From a virus: a stretch of DNA of 22,209 nt. Below, in pieces: positions 1 through 6,599 of the stretch (the first letter of the stretch is position 1; each line of letters opens with the position of its first letter). Under the pieces are notes generated by a model. The model had not been told where the DNA came from, made no database searches, and was given only the letters and a program-made list of their open reading frames with translations. A program made the position numbers and the translations under genes. The stretch is from positions 1 to 22,209 of IMG/VR virus record IMGVR_UViG_3300034418_002543. One strand, 5' to 3'.

Positions 1-1611
1 CGGGTAACATAACACGCGACCCGACGGCAGTGCGTACCAAAGATGCTGACCATCAAAAAGGTACGCCACGCGGCCAGCACGGAACTCATGGTTGACATTT
101 CGCATCGCTCGGGTGTACGCCTCTTCGAGCTTTTGCCAGTAGCGCACGGCCCAGCCGTTCGCACGGCGCCACGCGTCTACGATCCGCTGAGCGTCCGACT
201 CGCTCATGGTCACGCCGTACGCGCGGGCCATGTTGCCGAACGCACCGATACCGCCCGCAAAGCCAAGGCTTAGGATCGCCACCTTGCCGATCTGGCGCTG
301 CTCGTCGGTAATCTTTGAGACGTCGGTGCGGTAGATGCCAGCGGCCTCACGCTTATAGATGTCACCGCCGACACGGAATACATTGAGCACGTCTTCGGCA
401 GTGCGGTCAGCCGAGAGCCACGCGGTCGCACGCGCCTCGATGGCGTTCCAGTCCGCGACGACATAGACGTTACCTTTGGCGGGCACGAGCGCAGGGCGCA
501 GCATGGACTTGAGCACGTCCGTGACACGGATACCGTAACGCGGGACGATGCTATGCCCGCGCACAAGCGCCTGTCGCACGGCCTCGGGCTCTTTGTGGCA
601 CTTGCGTGTGAAGTTATGCACCTGCGCGCCGTAGCTCGACGCGCGGCCTGTGGCGCTGCCGCCTGCAAAGACAAACGCGCCGCGCACGCGAGCATCTTGG
701 CCCGCTAGGTTAGCTAACCTCTTAAACTTAGCGACCGACGACGCCCAGAGATCATCCGCACACTGCACGACCTCGGCCACATCAGCGGGCAACTCATCGG
801 GGTTGTCCATGGCCAATAGATTAGCGCGCACGGTCTTGTCGATGCTGAACTTAGACTCACCGTCCTTGTAAACAGTCATCAGCTTCTTCGCTTCAGGGCC
901 GACGCGCGCGAGCACCCACTCGCGCATGCGCGGGCTGCGCACGCTCGTAATCATGCCGCGCGTAACGTCAGTCACGATCTGCTCGATGTCTTGCAACTCG
1001 GCCTCGGCGTAGCGCACGGCGGCCTCGCAGAGCGGCACGTCCACGCGCACGCCACGGTCGTTGATGCGCTCGTTGACGTGGTAATCGGCAAGCTCTGTAT
1101 CCGATAGGATACGCATCGCCTTACTAATCTCGCGCATCGCGCGGACATCCTGCTCGCAGTAACGGATCATCTCGGCCATGAGCTCGGGATCGTTGTTGAA
1201 CGTGCCGTCAGCCTTGGGGATCGACAACTGCCGGATCAACTGCGCGCCGCGATGGTCTTTCTTCATCTTAGACGACAGAGCGCGGCCTATGTCTTCAAGG
1301 CTACCAGGCAGACAGTTAGCGCGTGCCTGTGTCGCTGTGCAGAAAAATTGAGTCAATGCGAACGGGATGTCGAGCACATGCCAAAAGATTAGGCGCTCGA
1401 ACGCGGCGTTATGCGCGCGGATCTGACCTGTCCAGTTCGCCACGCGCTCAGGAAATGGATACTTTGGAAGCCACGTCTCAACGGGCTCATCGTCGAACGC
1501 ATACGACATGCAGAGCACCTCGGTGCTCGGGTCGCGCGCGTAGTTGTAGACGCCTGCGCTCTTCAGGTCGCAGCGGCTACGCGTCTCGAAGTCTAACCAA
1601 AGTATCGCCAT
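1..1611 (-). CDS. Family A DNA polymerase with 3'-5' exonuclease domain, partial (C-terminus off the left edge)
   Basis: This is the replicative phage DNA polymerase, of which the first 537 residues are visible. The exonuclease domain shows motif I LDFET (D7, E9), motif II HNAAFE (67-72) and motif III YCEQDV (Y151, D155). The polymerase domain shows motif A ADWNAIEARATAWL (D387, E392) and motif B (O helix) with R439, K443, L447 and F451. Motif C with the last catalytic aspartate lies beyond the edge. The positions matching E. coli Pol I Phe762 and Tyr766 are Leu447 and Phe451, both non-standard. The start at 1611 is required to keep the exonuclease D7/E9 motif. Its Shine-Dalgarno lies 29 nt upstream behind a hairpin, which is unusual. 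It is the third gene of the operon DUF2800, SSB-like, polymerase. The family call is secure; whether the missing part is intact is unknown. Confidence 0.95.
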   Translation of the reverse strand, partial: MAILWLDFETRSRCDLKSAGVYNYARDPSTEVLCMSYAFDDEPVETWLPKYPFPERVANWTGQIRAHNAAFERLIFWHVLDIPFALTQFFCTATQARANCLPGSLEDIGRALSSKMKKDHRGAQLIRQLSIPKADGTFNNDPELMAEMIRYCEQDVRAMREISKAMRILSDTELADYHVNERINDRGVRVDVPLCEAAVRYAEAELQDIEQIVTDVTRGMITSVRSPRMREWVLARVGPEAKKLMTVYKDGESKFSIDKTVRANLLAMDNPDELPADVAEVVQCADDLWASSVAKFKRLANLAGQDARVRGAFVFAGGSATGRASSYGAQVHNFTRKCHKEPEAVRQALVRGHSIVPRYGIRVTDVLKSMLRPALVPAKGNVYVVADWNAIEARATAWLSADRTAEDVLNVFRVGGDIYKREAAGIYRTDVSKITDEQRQIGKVAILSLGFAGGIGAFGNMARAYGVTMSESDAQRIVDAWRRANGWAVRYWQKLEEAYTRAMRNVNHEFRAGRVAYLFDGQHLWYALPSGRVLCYP

Positions 1612-1648
1612 CAAAAGACGGGGGCCGTTGCCGACCCCCGCTCCTTTT
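1612..1648 (-). promoter_or_regulatory. Hairpin between the ribosome-binding site and the polymerase start codon (attenuator or SD-positioning structure)
   Basis: Read on the minus strand, the upstream gene ends with TAA, directly followed by AAGGAG (1641-1646). Then comes a GC-rich hairpin (1619-1640; CGGGGG pairs with CCCCCG, then one U-G and one C-G pair, loop of 6), then TCTTTTG and the ATG. The stem is one pair longer in minus-strand RNA because of the wobble pair. A GC-rich stem followed by TCTTTT looks like an intrinsic terminator. Removing the 22-nt hairpin leaves a 7-nt spacer between AAGGAG and ATG, so it may also bring the ribosome site to the start. AAAAG (minus strand of 1644-1648) could also pair with CTTTT (1613-1617), which would hide the ribosome site. 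The structure is seen; its role is inferred. Confidence 0.6.
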
Positions 1649-2285
1649 AGGCCGCGCGACGGCGGCGGGCTGCTGCGGCGGGCGGTGGCGTCTCGTCATC
1701 ACCTGACGACGCGTCACCTTCCATCGACACCCACTCGACGATCTCAAAGACCGGCGTGTAGATGCGACCGTACGACTTGTGCTGATAATGTTCCTTCTTT
1801 AACAGCACAACCGGCACCGGCTTGTCTTGATCGCGCTCGACCTGTGCAGCGATGGCGGCTGCCAAGGTCTGAACGGCACGCTTGCCGCCCACGGACGTGG
1901 TGCTGTAGCGGGCCTCCAGCCCTGCATCCTGTCCGCTGATGCACTTCAAGCTCAAGCCAACCTGCGTCTCCCAACCCTTCTTTGACTGCGGGGGTGCAGG
2001 CTCAAGCTCAGGTAGCGGCTGTGACACCGACACCATCTTCTCGCCAAGCACCTCGCCGTCGCCCCAAGCAATGAAGCCGTGGACAAACGAGAACGGATTG
2101 ATCGCCCACTTACTGTCTTCTTCAGCCTCGGTTTGATCCGCACCAAAGACCCAGTGGCCCGTCTTATCCATCTTGAGGATTGCGGTGCCGGCAGGACCGA
2201 CATCGACCTCGATGTTACGCAGGGCGGTGGACAGAGACGTAACAGCGGGAAGACCCGCAGAACTAAACGCAGTGATATTTGACAT
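1647..2285 (-). CDS. Probable ssDNA-binding replication protein
   Basis: This 212-residue protein has no motif that I can name with certainty. It lies between a DUF2800 nuclease and a family A polymerase, the place where phage replication cassettes usually carry a single-stranded DNA-binding protein (for example DUF2815). The sequence is mixed beta-type, with aromatic-rich stretches (HWVFGAD near 44-50, WAINPFSFVHGF near 60-71). A proline-rich linker (PQPLPELEPAPP region, near 90-100) and an acidic stretch (DASSGDDE) precede an Ala/Arg-rich tail ending RRRRAA. An acidic tail is common in phage SSBs, but the basic end is not. The ribosome site AAGGA overlaps the stop codon of the upstream gene. 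The function is inferred from position and general composition; it could instead be an unrelated replication accessory protein. Confidence 0.5.
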   Translation of the reverse strand: MSNITAFSSAGLPAVTSLSTALRNIEVDVGPAGTAILKMDKTGHWVFGADQTEAEEDSKWAINPFSFVHGFIAWGDGEVLGEKMVSVSQPLPELEPAPPQSKKGWETQVGLSLKCISGQDAGLEARYSTTSVGGKRAVQTLAAAIAAQVERDQDKPVPVVLLKKEHYQHKSYGRIYTPVFEIVEWVSMEGDASSGDDETPPPAAAARRRRAA

Positions 2286-2297
2286 TACTATGGTTCC

Positions 2298-3422
2298 TTA
2301 CAATAGTTTAGAAAGAGCCGCAGTTAACTGCTGCCCGATTTGCAACACGGCTGGCCGAGGATCGCTCTCCGGCGCAAACGTGTTACCCGTCGAGACCGAA
2401 ACGACGAGATCATCCGGCAAGCGGAGCTTCAGCTTTTTGAGCTTCTTCTCCGCCTGTGCCGGCGTCACTACACTCGTCTCGATCACGTCCTCTTGCGGCA
2501 GGTGTTTCAATAACGCCTGCTTCGCTTGTTCTTCATCGACCCATTTACGTGTGGCGCGCTTCGCCACAAGCTTATAGTTCGGCACAGGGTTGCCTGACTC
2601 TAACACTTGCAGCGCAAGACCGCGCAGATCGCTAATCCATTGCTCAAGCACATTGGCGCGCTCAAGCATGGCGCTCAACTGCTCGGCGTCTAATTCTTTG
2701 ATCTGAGTTTGCAGTGCTCGGTCTACGGCGCCGGTCATCAGCGGGCAGATCGGCTTCGCCGCGCACCAACGGCAATGGTCGCCTACTTTCAGCGTGGCGT
2801 TCGGCTTCTCTGATTGCTTGACCGCGTAGGCAAGCTCACGCTCGAACTGCCGCACGCGATCAAACGTCGTCATCCAACGCTTGACCGAGGGCGGCTGGAC
2901 AATGATCAGTTCAATCTCTTTCGCGCCGTCAAAAACCCACGATAGGCTCGGCGTGCGGATCGCCGCAGCCGTATAAAATAGTAGCTGAGCGTTTTCTTCA
3001 GCTTCGACGGCCACGCCATCACCGAATTTCCAATCCAATATAACAGCGCGATCATCAATCCGACCGATAAGATCACAAGAACCAAACACGTCCGGTAAAA
3101 AATCACCAAAGCCGACTGTTTGTTCAACGGCGAATTCAAGCTTGGCCTCGGGGTCGATGTCATTGAGCGCTCCCATCGCAGGCCGCACCTTGCTGTCAAT
3201 CAGGTCGCCTGTCAGTTTGATGCCGCTGTACTCCATGTCGAGGACATGGCGTAATTCTTTGTCGCTGCCCAAAAGCTCTGCCATCACATTGTGCAGAAGC
3301 GTGCCTTCGTCAGCGTATTTACTCGATGGTTTCGGCGGGACTTTTTGACACAGCGCAACACTGCCTGGGCAGTTGATCACACGCTTTGCTGTCGATCCGC
3401 CGACTATGTTGCTATGGCTCAT
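2298..3422 (-). CDS. DUF2800-family Cas4/RecB-like PD-(D/E)XK nuclease with probable Fe-S cluster
   Basis: This 374-residue protein belongs to the DUF2800 group of phage proteins related to the Cas4/RecB nucleases. It is probably an exonuclease that processes DNA ends during phage replication or recombination. The start chosen is the ATG at 3422, because AAAGGAG lies 8 nt upstream; an in-frame ATG at 3470 lies inside the promoter. Visible signs are the N-terminal INCPGSVALC, the GTLLH motif (H44), D117 in GSCDLIG, ILDWKFG (D130, K132) and Q146. The cysteines C18, C217, C220 and C226 are placed as the 4Fe-4S ligands of Cas4-like nucleases. It is the first gene of the leftward replication operon, directly behind a strong sigma70-like promoter. 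The family assignment is firm; the biochemical role is known only by analogy. Confidence 0.88.
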   Translation of the reverse strand: MSHSNIVGGSTAKRVINCPGSVALCQKVPPKPSSKYADEGTLLHNVMAELLGSDKELRHVLDMEYSGIKLTGDLIDSKVRPAMGALNDIDPEAKLEFAVEQTVGFGDFLPDVFGSCDLIGRIDDRAVILDWKFGDGVAVEAEENAQLLFYTAAAIRTPSLSWVFDGAKEIELIIVQPPSVKRWMTTFDRVRQFERELAYAVKQSEKPNATLKVGDHCRWCAAKPICPLMTGAVDRALQTQIKELDAEQLSAMLERANVLEQWISDLRGLALQVLESGNPVPNYKLVAKRATRKWVDEEQAKQALLKHLPQEDVIETSVVTPAQAEKKLKKLKLRLPDDLVVSVSTGNTFAPESDPRPAVLQIGQQLTAALSKLL

Positions 3423-3451
3423 CGTGTAGTCTCCTTTAGTGTGTTTGAGCA

Positions 3452-3480
3452 AGCGTAGACCGGCATCCATGGCTTGTCAA
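3452..3480 (-). promoter_or_regulatory. Sigma70-like promoter of the leftward replication operon
   Basis: On the minus strand there is a perfect -35 TTGACA (3475-3480), a 17-nt spacer and a -10 TACGCT (3452-3457). Transcription would start near 3445, leaving a short leader with AAAGGAG before the ATG at 3422. The spacing is ideal and the -35 perfect, but the -10 matches only three of six consensus bases. The -35 overlaps that of the opposite promoter. Confidence 0.6.
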
Positions 3481-3502
3481 GCATTGTTTTATCGCATAAG
3501 AT
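3474..3502 (+). promoter_or_regulatory. Sigma70-like promoter of the rightward nuclease/helicase operon, probably giving a leaderless mRNA
   Basis: The plus strand shows -35 TTGTCA (3474-3479), a 17-nt spacer and -10 TAAGAT (3497-3502), five and four matches to consensus. The ATG of the VRR-NUC gene begins at 3509, seven bases after the -10, where transcription itself should begin. No Shine-Dalgarno precedes that ATG. This fits a leaderless message, but the start site has not been measured. Confidence 0.5.
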
Positions 3503-3514
3503 CTTCTTATGCGA
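3492..3514. repeat. Inverted repeat over the -10 and start codon of the VRR-NUC gene (candidate operator)
   Basis: The arms TCGCATAAG (3492-3500) and CTTATGCGA (3506-3514) are perfect 9-bp inverted repeats around a 5-bp centre (ATCTT). The repeat covers the rightward -10 box, the expected transcription start and the ATG at 3509. A dimeric repressor site is the simplest reading. An RNA hairpin hiding the start codon would also be possible if transcription began further upstream. Confidence 0.6.
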
Positions 3515-3796
3515 GAGAAGACTATTGAAGAATATCTGACGTGGGCGGTCGAGCGAGTGGGCGGCGTGACGTTTAAGTTTAGAAGCCCAAGCCAGCGCGG
3601 AGTGGCCGACCGTATTGTCTGTTTGCCGGACGGGCAGACGTGGTTTGTAGAGCTAAAGGCTGACCGAGGCCGACTGTCGCCGCTGCAACGCGTGTTTGCG
3701 TCGGTCATGGAGCAGACCAATCAAAACTACTGCGTGCTCTTTAGCACCGAGGATGTCGATGCTTTCATTGCGACCGTATCAAGAGAGCGCGGCTGA
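3509..3796 (+). CDS. VRR-NUC domain nuclease
   Basis: This 95-residue stand-alone VRR-NUC protein is a small PD-(D/E)XK endonuclease. The family includes phage nucleases and the catalytic domain of FAN1, which act on branched or flapped DNA. Key residues are visible: E7/E8 in the first helix, D34 in GVADRIV, E48 and K50 in FVELKA, and Q60 in SPLQ. The protein has the usual length for a phage single-domain version. Its ATG has no ribosome-binding site and sits at the expected transcription start, so translation may be leaderless. The last 38 nt overlap the helicase gene, which suggests the two proteins are made and act together. It is the first gene of the plus-strand operon. Confidence 0.9.
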   Translation: MREKTIEEYLTWAVERVGGVTFKFRSPSQRGVADRIVCLPDGQTWFVELKADRGRLSPLQRVFASVMEQTNQNYCVLFSTEDVDAFIATVSRERG

Positions 3797-5096
3797 CTTC
3801 CTCTACGAGCACGACCGTGCGATGGTGCTGGCGCCTGTGGGCGCGGGCAAGACGGCGCTGACGCTTGCGGCGATGCAGGACGCGCTAGAGGATGGCGTCG
3901 TCACGCGCTGGCTCGTCGTTGCGCCGCTGCGTGTGGCCCAGCATGTGTGGCCGGTCGAGGCGCCGAAGTGGGCGCCCGCCTTAGACCTTGCTGTCGCCAT
4001 TGGTTCCCCCGCATGGCGGACAAAGGCGTTGGAGTCTGACGCGCGCGTCGTGGTGACTAACTATGACAATCTGCAATGGTTGGCAAAACAGCCGCTCAAT
4101 TTTGACGGTGTTGTTTTTGACGAACTGACTCGGCTTAAGAATCCATCAGGCGTACGCTTTAAAGCGATTCTAAAGGCGCTAGAGCCCGTTAAAATCCGTT
4201 GGGGTCTGACGGGTAGCTTTACCTCAAACGGCTTAGAGGACGTGTTTGGGCAATGCAAAATCATCGACCAAAGCCTTCTCGGGCGCAGCAAGGGTGCGTT
4301 TTTACAACAGTATTTTATCTGCCTCAATCGGGAGTATGGCGAATGGACCCCCGCGCAGGGGGCGCTCGCGCAGGTGATGGCGCGGATCAAGCCCGCGACC
4401 TTTGTGCTAGAGCCTGGCGAATACAGCGACAAGCTGCCGCCGCTGCACACGGTGGAGATGCGCTGCGATCTGGTTGACCGCGAGCCGTACGAGACGATGA
4501 AGCGCGACTTTATCGTCGAGTTCCCCGACGCTAGGGCTATCGCTGCGAACGCGGCGGCGGTCACGTCTAAGCTACAACAGATGGCAAGCGGGTTTGTGTA
4601 CGAGACGACCCATACCGCATCGGAACGACCCGGCAAGTTCGATGTGACGCAAAAGACCGTGTGGTTTTCAGACCACAAGTTTGAGCTGCTGGATGAATTG
4701 CTTGAAGAAAACCAGCACGCCAATACAATAATTGTTTACAATTACCAAGCTGAACTGGCCGAGTTGCGGCAGCGTTACCCTAAAGCGGCGACGATTGACC
4801 AGCCTGGCGTAATCGACGCATGGAACCGAGGTGAGATCGAACTGCTATTGATCCACCCTAAGTCCGCAGGCCATGGACTCAACTTGCAGCACGGCGGCAG
4901 CCGGATGGTGTTCGTCTCGCTGCCGTGGTCGCTTGAAGAGTACGAGCAGGTCATCGGTCGATTACACCGCAGCGGTCAACGGCATGACGTGTGGGTGTAC
5001 ATCTTGTTAACAAACAAGACGATTGACGAGAAAATTTGGGCGGCGCTACATGACAAGCGCGCGCTGTCAGACGTAGCGATGTGGGAGCTAAAATGA
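3759..5096 (+). CDS. SNF2-type superfamily 2 helicase/ATPase
   Basis: This 445-residue DNA-dependent ATPase is of the compact phage SNF2 type. Motif I is PVGAGKT (K31), motif II DELTRLKN (121-128, DE in place of DEAH), motif III LTGSF (150-154), and motif VI QVIGRLHRSGQ (397-407). SAGHGLNLQ in the second RecA-like domain corresponds to motif V. The start at 3759 was chosen because GAGG lies six bases upstream and the protein then begins just before the RPYQ helix typical of the family. The upstream in-frame ATG at 3696 would add residues encoded inside the VRR-NUC gene. Pairing with VRR-NUC is recurrent in phages and suggests a nuclease-helicase pair working on recombination or stalled forks; the exact substrate is unknown. 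Confidence 0.92.
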   Translation: MLSLRPYQESAADFLYEHDRAMVLAPVGAGKTALTLAAMQDALEDGVVTRWLVVAPLRVAQHVWPVEAPKWAPALDLAVAIGSPAWRTKALESDARVVVTNYDNLQWLAKQPLNFDGVVFDELTRLKNPSGVRFKAILKALEPVKIRWGLTGSFTSNGLEDVFGQCKIIDQSLLGRSKGAFLQQYFICLNREYGEWTPAQGALAQVMARIKPATFVLEPGEYSDKLPPLHTVEMRCDLVDREPYETMKRDFIVEFPDARAIAANAAAVTSKLQQMASGFVYETTHTASERPGKFDVTQKTVWFSDHKFELLDELLEENQHANTIIVYNYQAELAELRQRYPKAATIDQPGVIDAWNRGEIELLLIHPKSAGHGLNLQHGGSRMVFVSLPWSLEEYEQVIGRLHRSGQRHDVWVYILLTNKTIDEKIWAALHDKRALSDVAMWELK

Positions 5097-5290
5097 ACTG
5101 GAGACAATTAAACGCGACGCTCAACGACATGAGCGAAGCGGACGTTAAGCGGATGCTTGATGAAGAGATGGTTGGCGCGCAACGCGTGACCTTTATCGAG
5201 CGTCTACACCAGCGCTATTGCGCGTTGCGAGCTAGCCGCGAGCGCGCTGAGCTCATGGCTTCAATCGCCCCGACTTCGCAAGCGGCGTAA
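5093..5290 (+). CDS. Small helical protein of unknown function
   Basis: This 65-residue protein starts at an ATG that shares four bases with the helicase stop (ATGA), with GGGAG about five bases upstream, so it is translationally coupled. It is strongly charged and predicted mostly helical (for example SEADVKRMLDEEM and ERLHQRYCALRASRERAELM). No known domain was recognised. Its position behind VRR-NUC and the helicase suggests an accessory replication role, but that is only inference. Its last 30 bp overlap the end of the metallophosphoesterase gene on the other strand. No terminator was seen after it, so rightward transcripts may run antisense into the leftward genes. Confidence 0.75.
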   Translation: MNWRQLNATLNDMSEADVKRMLDEEMVGAQRVTFIERLHQRYCALRASRERAELMASIAPTSQAA

Positions 5291-6292
5291 GTAGTCGGCG
5301 CCTTCCTCGGGGTCCCACCAAATCTTAACGAGATCGGGGTGTTCAGGCGGTAGATTGGGATTGATGATAGCGAGCGCGCAAGGGCTCAGCGTGTTGTCTC
5401 TAAATCCGCGTTCTTTAGCAAAGCGATCATAGACCTTGTAGCTCGACACTTTGAGCGCGTGCATGGCGATGTTATTGATCGGATCTTTAAGCACGCTGTA
5501 GGCTGACTCGTGCTTGTGCCCCGCGACATAAAGATGATCACGCGTACCCATGATTGCGGCCTTCATCGGCCCGTGCGCAGGGTTCCAGATGCTAGATCCC
5601 GCATGATCGTGCCGGCTGTTGACGCGCACCTCGCGCCCGTTCGGGAAGCGCAACGCGATGCGCGCCTCGCTTGATTTGTAGAGCGCGTCAGATTGTTTAG
5701 CAATCCAGCGCATCGGATCACCCGCACCCGACCACAGATCGTGATTACCGCCGATGATCCAAAGCCAATCGCAGCGGCCTACGAACCATTCGGCTAACCG
5801 CCACGCCTGCGCGGCAGACGTACTTTGATCGCCGTAGAGCCGTGCCAGCCGGCCTACCCAGTTGTTAGTCGTGTCACCCACATTGACGGCAAACAAACCT
5901 TCCGTATCCGCAACAAGTTGCGTGTGCCGCTCTAGCGCCTCGATGTCGGTGCCGTCGTCATCGACGTGCGGGTCGCCAAAAAACAAAAGGCCAATCGGCC
6001 CTGCTAGTTTGATCCGTATGGGGATCAGCTTACTCGCTTCTTCGTGGTTGCGCTTATTAGCAAACTGCCGCTTACGATGCTCGATTAAATCTTCAATCGG
6101 CACGTCATCAAGCGGCAACGGCGTAAACGAATACTCAGGCGTATCAACATCGCGCTTGTTTTTGATGTTGGCTAATCGGCTTAAAAAGGTACGAACGTTG
6201 TAGCCTATAGCCGCCGCAGCGGCAGTGCGATTTCCGTTGTGTCGCTCTAGTGCCGCTAAAAGTTCTTCATCCGTTACTCTTTTTTCTGGCAT
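5261..6292 (-). CDS. Metallophosphoesterase with N-terminal FIS-like helix-turn-helix
   Basis: This 343-residue protein combines a small DNA-binding-like domain with a calcineurin-type phosphoesterase. Residues 5-42 form a FIS-like helix-turn-helix (NRTAAAAAIGYNVRTFLSRL). The metal-binding motifs follow in the usual order: GDPHVDD (D107, H109), GDTT (D140), GGNHD (181-185), RHDH (227-230) and AGHKHE (257-262). These would bind two metal ions and cleave a phosphoester, probably in nucleic acid or a nucleotide; the substrate is unknown. It starts with ATG at 6292, two bases after the HExxH gene stop, so it is part of the leftward operon running from the lysis genes. The 3' end overlaps the plus-strand 65-residue gene by 30 bp. 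Family assignment is firm, physiological role is not. Confidence 0.88.
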   Translation of the reverse strand: MPEKRVTDEELLAALERHNGNRTAAAAAIGYNVRTFLSRLANIKNKRDVDTPEYSFTPLPLDDVPIEDLIEHRKRQFANKRNHEEASKLIPIRIKLAGPIGLLFFGDPHVDDDGTDIEALERHTQLVADTEGLFAVNVGDTTNNWVGRLARLYGDQSTSAAQAWRLAEWFVGRCDWLWIIGGNHDLWSGAGDPMRWIAKQSDALYKSSEARIALRFPNGREVRVNSRHDHAGSSIWNPAHGPMKAAIMGTRDHLYVAGHKHESAYSVLKDPINNIAMHALKVSSYKVYDRFAKERGFRDNTLSPCALAIINPNLPPEHPDLVKIWWDPEEGADYLRRLRSRGD

Positions 6293-6294
6293 GG

Positions 6295-6591
6295 TTACTT
6301 CATTGTGGTCAGCATTTGATGGAGCATTACCGAAAAACGATCCACAAAATCTTCGTTTTCGGAGATGTCGTAATATCCACAGGTGTCAAGAATAGCATGT
6401 ACAGCTTCATGTAAAAATACAGTTTGTCTGTAAGTACCTGACAACGTTGATATTAGCTCAATGCGACACTCAGATGGCATCCACATTGCGAGCACCGTAT
6501 CGCCCCACTTCCATTTTTTGGCGGGGACATTGACGACTTTGATCTTGTGAGGGCCTAAAGCAAAAGACCGTGGAACGCCGTCCTCTCGCAT
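6295..6591 (-). CDS. Small HExxH zinc-metallopeptidase-like protein
   Basis: The start was taken at 6591 because AGGAGG lies 4 nt upstream and overlaps the stop codon of the endolysin gene; this gives 98 residues. An upstream in-frame start at 6612 would have no such site. The protein contains HEAVH (61-65) in a helix, followed by acidic residues E78, E80 and D81 that could give the third zinc ligand. This pattern occurs in ImmA/IrrE-like and SprT-like peptidases. It lacks the helix-turn-helix partner of ImmA systems and is very short. It sits between the endolysin and the metallophosphoesterase, a place that does not by itself explain its role. Peptidase activity is a prediction from the motif only. 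Confidence 0.65.
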   Translation of the reverse strand: MREDGVPRSFALGPHKIKVVNVPAKKWKWGDTVLAMWMPSECRIELISTLSGTYRQTVFLHEAVHAILDTCGYYDISENEDFVDRFSVMLHQMLTTMK

Positions 6592-6599
6592 GTCGCCTC

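Noticed and set aside
1323-1706. Open plus-strand frames of 60-130 residues across the polymerase region (also 43-273, 650-871 and 1411-1596)
   Set aside because: They are antisense to the intact polymerase frame, have Arg/Ala/Ser-rich compositions typical of shadow frames in GC-rich DNA, and lack ribosome sites.
3423-3470. Longer DUF2800 protein starting at the ATG at 3470
   Set aside because: That ATG lies upstream of the likely -10 element and has no ribosome site, while the ATG at 3422 has AAAGGAG at good spacing.
6295-6591. ImmA/ImmR-like or toxin-antitoxin system
   Set aside because: No repressor or antitoxin gene is next to the HExxH gene, and it lies inside the lysis-side operon.
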